A DNA stretch of 26,514 nt from CAZTZL01 sp964617625 (lineage in GTDB: Bacteria; Zhuqueibacterota; QNDG01; DSAB01): positions 1 through 26,514 of the forward strand of contig CAZTZL010000040.1 of NCBI GenBank assembly GCA_964617625.1, read 5' to 3'. The number at the start of each line of letters is the position of its first letter. The stretch's first letter is position 1. The translations under genes were made by a program, and so were the position numbers. The notes under the pieces are model-generated. The model did not search any database. It was not told the DNA's origin and saw nothing but the letters and a program-made list of their open reading frames with translations. This document shows, in pieces, positions 21,800 through 26,514 of this stretch.

Positions 21800-22503
21800 A
21801 AAGGAATTTTCTAATCCTGATGAGTGTTTTCTTTTGTTTGTCATTGGTCACTTTCGTTTATGCCAAAGATGGCTCCAAGAGAGAGAAAAAAACCGACCGC
21901 AAAATCGACCGCAGGACGGACAGAGAGACCGACCGCAAAGCGGATCGACGAGATGATGCAAGAGGAGATGGTACAATTCAAAGTGAAGAGGCGACGGATC
22001 GGAGAATTGACCGCAGAACGGATAGAGAAGGAGAACGCAAGGAAGAACGCCGCGATGAAGTCCGTGGCGAGGATGCCTTGGAGAAAAAAGAAGGTGGGGA
22101 AACAGGGACCGAAGGGGAAAAAGGCAGCGATCTTTATGACGAAAACAGTCAGCAACGAAAAGATACATTCAATGAAAATAAGTCTCAAAGACATGCCCTT
22201 TATGATGAGAACAGCAGTCAGCGTAAGGAATTGAAAGCATCTCTAGACTTAAGCGGTGACGGCAAGCTTTCCAAAGACGAAGTTGCTGACAACAAGGCAT
22301 TGGTTCAGGCGCTTTACGAAGAGAACAGCTCTGAGCGGCAAGGATTGTACAAGGAAAATAGTAAGGAGCGGAGGGCTCTGTTTTCGGAAAACAGCAGCCA
22401 GAGGGAAGCCCTGTTAAAAACGTTCGATTTTGATGAGGACAGCAAAATTTCAAAGGAAGAAATGGAAGAAGCCAATTCCATTCTGGATTCGATGGCGGAA
22501 TAG
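21796..22503 (+). CDS. Exported EF-hand protein with Asp-Arg repeats and 11-residue ENS repeats
   Basis: The 235-residue protein starts at ATG 21796 behind AAAAAGGAGG. Residues 1-23 are a signal peptide (cleavage after VYA). Two copies of a highly charged Asp-Arg block follow: TDRKIDRRTDRETDRKADRR (33-52) and TDRRIDRRTDREGERK (67-82), each ending in an RGD-like or RGED sequence. Then three 11-residue repeats of the form LYDENSSQRKE (113-145), a canonical EF-hand loop DLSGDGKLSKDE (151-162), three more repeats (173-205), and a second loop DFDEDSKISKEE (211-222). The second half thus duplicates the first. Calcium binding in the periplasm or outside the cell is a reasonable inference from the loops. 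No named family beyond EF-hand is recognised. It has its own leader and lies between a terminator and a GC-rich hairpin, so it is probably a single-gene unit. Confidence 0.85.
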   Translation: MKRNFLILMSVFFCLSLVTFVYAKDGSKREKKTDRKIDRRTDRETDRKADRRDDARGDGTIQSEEATDRRIDRRTDREGERKEERRDEVRGEDALEKKEGGETGTEGEKGSDLYDENSQQRKDTFNENKSQRHALYDENSSQRKELKASLDLSGDGKLSKDEVADNKALVQALYEENSSERQGLYKENSKERRALFSENSSQREALLKTFDFDEDSKISKEEMEEANSILDSMAE

Positions 22504-22525
22504 ATTTTCCCCTGGGGCTACTGAT

Positions 22526-22549
22526 CGCCCAGGATATCCATCCTGGGCG
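22526..22549. repeat. Perfect 10 bp GC-rich hairpin after the EF-hand gene
   Basis: CGCCCAGGAT (22526-22535), loop ATCC, ATCCTGGGCG (22540-22549). It lies 23 bp after the stop codon. There is no T-run on the plus strand, so it is not a classic terminator; it may protect the 3' end of the mRNA or slow RNA polymerase. The word GGATATCCAT occurs inside it and again at 22561-22570. Confidence 0.65.
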
Positions 22550-22636
22550 TGAGATAAAGGGGATATCCATTTGGAAAGCGAATTTGTCGAATAGAAAAAG
22601 TACCTATCCTTGCAGAATATTACAATGGGAGCAATT

Positions 22637-23167
22637 ATGTTTAAATACTTCAACGTTTTGTTAGTAATAAATATTTTAATAATTGCTTCCTGTATTAAAG
22701 AGAAAAGCATTTTAGATTCCGATTCGGGAAGCGGAAAACTTACCATTAAAACTGATCAAATAATATACCTCTGGCAGCAAAGTGAAAAAAATAAACTAAT
22801 AGTCATTCAGGGTGAACTTCAAAATAATTCGACAAAAATATATTATTCCAAAGTGGGTGATTCTTGGGGAGGAGCGGAATTATTGCTGTTTGCTATAAAT
22901 TCCGCAGGGCGACTTGAAAAATTAAATACCTCCGATAATAAATGGTATGAATCAGAGTTGTTGGGAATGCTAATTGAAGGTCCAAAGCTTATTCCCGTTG
23001 AGCCATCAAAAAATTATGCTATTAATGCTACGCTGTATGCCGATTGTAATAAAGAAGAAACCGGAAAATTTAGACTAAGAATCGATTATTATAATTCAGC
23101 GGATAAAGCAGAAGAGACAGCCCCATTTTGTGATTATTCAAATATATTTGAAATACGCGCTGAATAA
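22637..23167 (+). CDS. Lipoprotein of unknown function, AT-rich
   Basis: From ATG 22637 (GGGAG 5 nt upstream) the product is 176 residues; earlier TTG and ATG codons in frame lack a ribosome site and spoil the signal sequence. Residues 1-19 form a lipoprotein signal ending IIASC (Cys19). A short Ser/Gly/Asp linker is followed by an all-beta domain: KLTIKTDQIIYLW, KLIVIQGELQNNSTKIYY, a middle part with GPKLIPVEPSKNYAINATLY, and the C-terminal GKFRLRIDYY and YSNIFEIRAE. The strand order and the closing SN-x-F suggest an Ig-like sandwich, perhaps like BsuPI-type domains; this is tentative. By eye the gene is clearly richer in A and T than its neighbours, which may mark transfer. A strong terminator lies about 135 bp downstream. 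The stretch 23168-23301 carries no gene that I can support. Confidence 0.7.
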   Translation: MFKYFNVLLVINILIIASCIKEKSILDSDSGSGKLTIKTDQIIYLWQQSEKNKLIVIQGELQNNSTKIYYSKVGDSWGGAELLLFAINSAGRLEKLNTSDNKWYESELLGMLIEGPKLIPVEPSKNYAINATLYADCNKEETGKFRLRIDYYNSADKAEETAPFCDYSNIFEIRAE

Positions 23168-23301
23168 AGCGGAGACTGTTGATTGGCTTCGCAAAAGGAC
23201 TCTTGATCATGTAAAATTTGAGACCTGGTCGTAGAGACAGGAGCCTCTGCGAGATAAAAACATCAGGTCGTTCAAATAGAATTTGCCCGATAATCGTAAT
23301 C

Positions 23302-23335
23302 AAAGCCTGTTTGTTTTACAACAAACAGGCTTTTT
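23302..23335 (+). terminator. Rho-independent terminator before sppA
   Basis: AAAGCCTGTTTGTT (23302-23315) pairs over 14 bp with AACAAACAGGCTTT (23320-23333) around loop TTAC, followed by further T residues. It separates the lipoprotein unit from the sppA operon. Confidence 0.93.
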
Positions 23336-23353
23336 GTTCTGTCATGTTTTAGG

Positions 23354-23382
23354 TTGACTTTTTACCCAATTTTAGTTATAAT
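23354..23382 (+). promoter_or_regulatory. Near-consensus sigma-70 promoter of the sppA operon
   Basis: TTGACT (23354-23359), 17 nt, then a perfect TATAAT (23377-23382). Initiation near 23389 gives a leader of about 34 nt to the TTG start. Confidence 0.8.
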
Positions 23383-23422
23383 AAAACCTTGGCTATAGTA
23401 AGTTATTTGAGTGAGGTTCGAA

Positions 23423-24301
23423 TTGACAAAGCGTAAAGAATGGATCATCGGGCTGTCCATCGCGGCCGGTTCCATTCTCCTGATCATTCTTCTGGTAAAT
23501 TATATTTCCTACAAAGGGGACAGCGACCGCATCGGCTTCTCCCCGGGCGGAAAAAAGATCGCCGTGATCGAACTGCTGGGCCCGATTTATGATTCCCGGA
23601 AAATCGTCGGCCAGTTCAAGCATTTCGGAGATCAGAAATCGATCAAAGCCATTGTATTCCGTATAGACAGCCCCGGCGGCGGTGTGGCGGCTTCCCAGGA
23701 AATTTACGAAGCGGCCAAACGGGTGCGTGATGCGGGGAAACCGATTGTCGTTTCCATGGGCAGTGTGGCCGCATCCGGAGGGTATTATGTAGCCTGCGGC
23801 GCGGATACGATCATGGCCAATCCCGGGACTACGACGGGCAGCATCGGCGTAATCGCGGAATTCCCGAATATCAGAGAATTGCTTGGCAAAATCGGTGTTA
23901 AGTATGATATCGTTAAAAGCGGACGGTATAAAGATATTGGCTCTCCCTTTCATGATATGACTCAGGCGGAAAAGATCCAACTTCAATCCTGGGTGGATGA
24001 CGCCTACGACCAGTTTGTCAGTGTCGTGGCTGAAGAGAGAGGGCTTTCAAAGAAAGCGGTTCTTCGGATTGCAGACGGCCGCGTGTTTACGGGACAGCAG
24101 GCGTTAAAACTCGGGCTGGTCGATCTGATTGGTGACTACGAAAAGGCGATTTTGCTCGCTGCGGAACTTGGCGGCATCAGCGGAAAACCGGATGTCGTAA
24201 AATTGCAGCAGCGCCGGGCCAGCCTTTTCGATTTGATTTTTCAGAAGGCCGAAAGTATTGTTAAGGGCTTGAGCAGCGTTACACTGAATTATCAATTATG
24301 A
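23423..24301 (+). CDS. sppA: Signal peptide peptidase SppA (single-domain, 36 kDa type)
   Basis: SppA is a membrane-bound serine protease that degrades released signal peptides. I choose TTG 23423 (GTGAGG 6 nt upstream), giving 292 residues; a GTG at 23411 would add four residues but has no ribosome site. One membrane helix spans about 7-27. The peptidase S49 domain has FRIDSPGGGVAASQEIYEA (79-97), the nucleophile Ser118 in GSVAASGGYYVA, TTTGSIGVI, and the general-base Lys170 in SGRYKDIGSP. ADGRVFTGQQALKLGLVD near the C-terminus is also a family mark. The length fits the half-size bacterial form that assembles as a ring. It is the first gene of an operon with the HU-like gene (36 bp apart), the mini-gene and xseAB. 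Confidence 0.95.
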   Translation: MTKRKEWIIGLSIAAGSILLIILLVNYISYKGDSDRIGFSPGGKKIAVIELLGPIYDSRKIVGQFKHFGDQKSIKAIVFRIDSPGGGVAASQEIYEAAKRVRDAGKPIVVSMGSVAASGGYYVACGADTIMANPGTTTGSIGVIAEFPNIRELLGKIGVKYDIVKSGRYKDIGSPFHDMTQAEKIQLQSWVDDAYDQFVSVVAEERGLSKKAVLRIADGRVFTGQQALKLGLVDLIGDYEKAILLAAELGGISGKPDVVKLQQRRASLFDLIFQKAESIVKGLSSVTLNYQL

Positions 24302-24337
24302 TTTTTCTTGGTTGGTTTTGGATATCGGGGGTATGAC

Positions 24338-24706
24338 ATGACAAAAGCGGAAATTGTCAATATCATAGCAAAAGGAACGGGTCTTACAAAGATAGAATCC
24401 GGAGCCGTTGTGGATGGGTTTTTAGCCACAATCGGTTATGCTCTGCAAAGCGGAGAACATGTCGAACTCAGAGGGTTCGGCACATTCTGTCTCAGAGAGC
24501 GGCAGGAAAAACACGTGGCCAATCCCAGAACAGGAAAGATGATGCATATTCCGCACCGTGTTGTTCCAGATTTCAAACCTTCTCCTCAATTGAAGGCATA
24601 TGTGTTGGAAGGGCTGAAAAAAAGCGGGAAATTTGTATCTAAGACCGTCACTGAAAAACAAACGGATATTCTTTCTGAATTGGATAACCTGAATATAGAT
24701 GAGTAG
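24338..24706 (+). CDS. HU/IHF-family DNA-binding protein with C-terminal extension
   Basis: The 122-residue protein begins at ATG 24338 after GGGGGT. Residues 1-92 are the histone-like HU/IHF fold: MTKAEIVNIIAKGTGLTK, GEHVELRGFGTF (39-50), the DNA-binding arm ERQEKHVANPRTGKMMHIP (54-72) with the conserved ANPRTG, and VPDFKPSPQLK. About 30 extra residues follow (KKSGKFVSKTVTEKQTDI... acidic end), beyond the usual 90-95. It bends and compacts DNA as a dimer. The sequence does not settle HU versus IHF subunit. It is placed between sppA and the AURKAIP1/COX24 mini-gene, with short gaps. Confidence 0.93.
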   Translation: MTKAEIVNIIAKGTGLTKIESGAVVDGFLATIGYALQSGEHVELRGFGTFCLRERQEKHVANPRTGKMMHIPHRVVPDFKPSPQLKAYVLEGLKKSGKFVSKTVTEKQTDILSELDNLNIDE

Positions 24707-24723
24707 GAAAGGAGGGATGGTGT

Positions 24724-24819
24724 TTGCCCAGCGGTAAGAAACGAAAACGCCATAAGATAGCGACCCATAAACGTAAGAAAAGGCTTCGCAAAAACAGGCA
24801 CAAGAAAAAATTGAAATGA
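24724..24819 (+). CDS. AURKAIP1/COX24-domain mini-protein (bacterial mS38-like, ribosome-associated)
   Basis: This 31-residue gene is easily missed: it starts with TTG 24724, preceded by a perfect AAGGAGG at 8 nt spacing, and stops at TGA 24817-24819. The product opens MPSGKKRKRHKIATHKRKK and is almost entirely Lys, Arg and His. It matches the small AURKAIP1/COX24 domain proteins of Bacteroidota and relatives, related to mitochondrial mS38 and by analogy to the tiny basic proteins of bacterial small ribosomal subunits. A role bound to rRNA is inferred from that relation and the charge. It sits 17 bp after the HU-like gene and 3 bp before xseA. The presence of this protein supports an FCB-group source. 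Confidence 0.88.
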   Translation: MPSGKKRKRHKIATHKRKKRLRKNRHKKKLK

Positions 24820-24822
24820 GAA

Positions 24823-26076
24823 ATGAGAGCATTTATTCATAAAGATCCTTTTTTGAATGAATCGAAACCCTCCGAAAGGAGGGTTTATTCCGTTTCGGAA
24901 ATAACACGCGAAATTAAGATCACTCTTGAGCAAGGATTCCCTCCGCTCTGGATCGAGGGGGAAATTTCCAATTTCAAGAAACATTCATCCGGACACAGCT
25001 ATTTTTCACTGAAAGATTCTGAAGCCCAAATTAATTGTGTGATGTGGCGCGGCAGAAATCAGAATCTCATTTTTGAACCTGTGGATGGTTTGAAGGTTTT
25101 GGTTTTTGGAAGTTTGACCGTTTATGAACGCCAGGGACGATATCAGGTGGATGTGGTCCGGCTTCAGCCGGCCGGAGTCGGAGAACTGCAGGCGGCCTTC
25201 GAAGTATTGAAACGCCGTCTGGAGGAAGAGGGGCTGTTTGATACGGCACACAAGAGACCACTGCCTGCTTTTCCCGAACGGATCGGTGTTGTCACTTCAC
25301 CCACGGGTGCGGCCATACGGGATATTGTCAGCGTAATTCATCGCAGGTTTCCATCTGTAAAAATTATTTTGCGGCCGGTCCGTGTTCAGGGAGAAGAAGC
25401 TGCCCGGGAAATCGCCGATGGCATACGCGAGTTGAACGAATACGGAGAGGCTGATGTCCTGATCATCGGACGGGGCGGTGGGTCGATGGAAGACCTGTGG
25501 TCATTCAATGAAGAGATTGTGGTTCGCGCTGTCTTCGAATCCAGAATTCCCATTGTTTCCGCTGTCGGCCATGAGATCGATTTTTCTTTGAGTGATTTTG
25601 CGGCGGATGTCCGTGCGCCGACTCCTTCCGCAGCTGCTGAACTGGTGGTCAAGAATCGAGATGAATTGCTGCAGACCATTGATTATTCTGTCACCGGTAT
25701 AAAACGGTCCATTCAGGACCGGATTGGATTTTACAGGGACCGCATCCGAATGATCGAAAAGAGCTATGGATTTCGCTGGCCGGCTGACCGGATTCGGGAA
25801 TTTCAGATGAGGCTCGATGACACTATCCGGAAACTGGAAACTGGACAACGGCATCGTATCGGCGATATTAGGGCAGAAATCGATCGGCTGACCGGAAAAC
25901 TCGGGGCGCTCGATCCCGGATCGATCATGGAAAGGGGATACAGCATTACAATCCGTTTAAAAGATGGAACCATTGTGAAACACTCCATAGATCTTCAGGA
26001 AAAAGAAGCCATTCGGATTCGTTTCGCACACGGGTCGGTCCGGGCAAAAGTCGAAGAAATCGAGGAGGTGTCCTGA
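24823..26076 (+). CDS. xseA: Exodeoxyribonuclease VII large subunit
   Basis: XseA, with several XseB subunits, forms ExoVII, which degrades single-stranded DNA from both ends into oligonucleotides in the cytoplasm. The 417-residue length is normal. An N-terminal OB-fold (about 21-115) opens VYSVSEITREIK and contains WIEGEISNFKKHSSGHSYFS. The catalytic domain has RIGVVTSPTGAAIRDI (153-168), IIGRGGGSMEDLWSFNEE (214-231) and VGHEIDFSLSDFAADVRAPT (248-267). A coiled-coil region that recruits XseB follows (about 275-370), ending with the GSIMERGYSI motif of the C-terminal segment. ATG 24823 is 3 nt after the stop of the mini-gene; its own Shine-Dalgarno is weak, so coupling is likely. Confidence 0.97.
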   Translation: MRAFIHKDPFLNESKPSERRVYSVSEITREIKITLEQGFPPLWIEGEISNFKKHSSGHSYFSLKDSEAQINCVMWRGRNQNLIFEPVDGLKVLVFGSLTVYERQGRYQVDVVRLQPAGVGELQAAFEVLKRRLEEEGLFDTAHKRPLPAFPERIGVVTSPTGAAIRDIVSVIHRRFPSVKIILRPVRVQGEEAAREIADGIRELNEYGEADVLIIGRGGGSMEDLWSFNEEIVVRAVFESRIPIVSAVGHEIDFSLSDFAADVRAPTPSAAAELVVKNRDELLQTIDYSVTGIKRSIQDRIGFYRDRIRMIEKSYGFRWPADRIREFQMRLDDTIRKLETGQRHRIGDIRAEIDRLTGKLGALDPGSIMERGYSITIRLKDGTIVKHSIDLQEKEAIRIRFAHGSVRAKVEEIEEVS

Positions 26077-26077
26077 T

Positions 26078-26314
26078 ATGACCGCTTCAAAAGGCAAGAA
26101 ATCGCTTACTTTTGAGGAAGCTTTTAAAGAACTGGAAGCGATTGCTGAAAAGCTGGAGCAGGGTGAAATTTCTTTGGATGAATCGATGAAGGCTTTTGAA
26201 AAAGGGATGGAGCTGGCCCAATACTGTTCTGAAAAATTAAACGAAGCGGAATCCAAATTGCTGAAACTGGTCAAAAAAGAAGGGCAGGGCTTTCAACTGG
26301 AACTGGATGAATAG
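26078..26314 (+). CDS. xseB: Exodeoxyribonuclease VII small subunit
   Basis: The 78-residue protein is the usual size. It has the family core: LTFEEAFKELEAIAEKLEQGEISLDESM (9-36) and AFEKGMELAQYCSEKLNEAE, two helices that form a hairpin packing on the XseA coiled coil. A strong GGAGGTG stands before ATG 26078, which is 1 nt past the xseA stop codon, so both subunits are translated together. It is the last gene of the sppA operon in this window; no terminator was recognised before the downstream repeat. Confidence 0.96.
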   Translation: MTASKGKKSLTFEEAFKELEAIAEKLEQGEISLDESMKAFEKGMELAQYCSEKLNEAESKLLKLVKKEGQGFQLELDE

Positions 26315-26411
26315 GATAATCGACTGAGCAATATGGATCATTCTGAATTCGAAATGGATTTCTGATAACAGCATACAAACAATCAAATGACAAAGTCCAA
26401 AATGCAAATAA

Positions 26412-26497
26412 AGTACAAATGCCAAATATTAAAAATATTTATTTGAATTTTGTAATTTGGTATTTAATTATCATTTGGATTTTGATATTTGGTTTTG
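26412..26497. repeat. Dispersed palindromic CCAAATATCAAA repeat, copy 2
   Basis: AAATGCCAAATATTAAAAAT (26417-26436) and GGATTTTGATATTTGG (26477-26492) form the two arms, with a middle part that keeps ATTTGGTATTTAATT. Most bases agree with copy 1 at 14041-14121. A-rich text precedes it from about 26385, as in copy 1, and the repeat may continue past the window edge. Confidence 0.8.
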
Positions 26498-26514
26498 CGT
26501 CGTTTAATTGGGAG

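Noticed and set aside
22526..22549. Hairpin as rho-independent terminator
   Set aside because: No T-run follows on either relevant side; kept only as an unexplained hairpin.
23070..23303. 77-codon minus-strand frame between the lipoprotein and the terminator
   Set aside because: No ribosome site, overlaps the lipoprotein gene and reads like translated intergenic repeat text.

Overview
The window is a 26.5 kb piece of a bacterial draft or metagenome-type assembly: a run of exactly 100 N at 10137-10236 marks a scaffold join. The gene content suggests a Gram-negative bacterium of the FCB group (Bacteroidota, Calditrichota, KSB1 and relatives). The pointers are a TonB-dependent receptor with an N-terminal carboxypeptidase-regulatory-like domain, several lipoproteins, a 31-residue AURKAIP1/COX24-type ribosomal mini-protein, and AT-rich dispersed intergenic repeats of the kind seen in uncultured lineages. 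The phylum is an inference. No rRNA, tRNA, CRISPR array, transposase or phage gene was seen.

Layout. (1) 1-9865, minus strand. A promoter at 9875-9903 opens a tightly packed operon: DUF2085 membrane protein, GNCLCC membrane protein, lipoprotein, TonB-dependent receptor, argininosuccinate lyase, and a three-part membrane protein. It is followed, after a repeat-rich gap, by SixA phosphatase, a four-helix-bundle protein, a Ppx/GppA phosphatase and a TPR-thioredoxin-fold exported protein that runs off the left edge. (2) 10103-13930, plus strand: promoter, glucose-6-phosphate isomerase, nitroreductase, DUF3108 protein, GTP cyclohydrolase I. (3) 14199-17794, minus strand: purL and purQ, overlapping by 4 nt, behind a consensus -35 promoter. 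(4) 17795-18388: a 594 bp non-coding stretch with two perfect palindromes, a degenerate mobile-type repeat and a sigma-54-like promoter. (5) 18389-21495, plus strand: a PAS protein with a decayed histidine-kinase core, a Cys-rich conserved protein and a FemAB-like acyltransferase, closed by a strong terminator. (6) 21759-23335, plus strand: an exported EF-hand repeat protein with an unusual leader (mini-ORF plus alternative Shine-Dalgarno pairing), then an AT-rich lipoprotein and a terminator. (7) 23354-26314, plus strand: a near-consensus promoter and sppA, HU-like protein, AURKAIP1/COX24 mini-gene, xseA and xseB.

Most genes are housekeeping (glycolysis, purine and arginine synthesis, pterin synthesis, DNA repair, nucleoid). 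The most unusual items are the EF-hand repeat protein and its leader, the pseudo-histidine kinase, the thioredoxin-fold protein with CXXC replaced by SKGS, the argH gene coupled to a TonB receptor, and several intergenic palindromes and repeats. Two real genes, at 1-1838 and 24724-24819, are easy to miss: one is open at the window edge and the other is very short with a TTG start.
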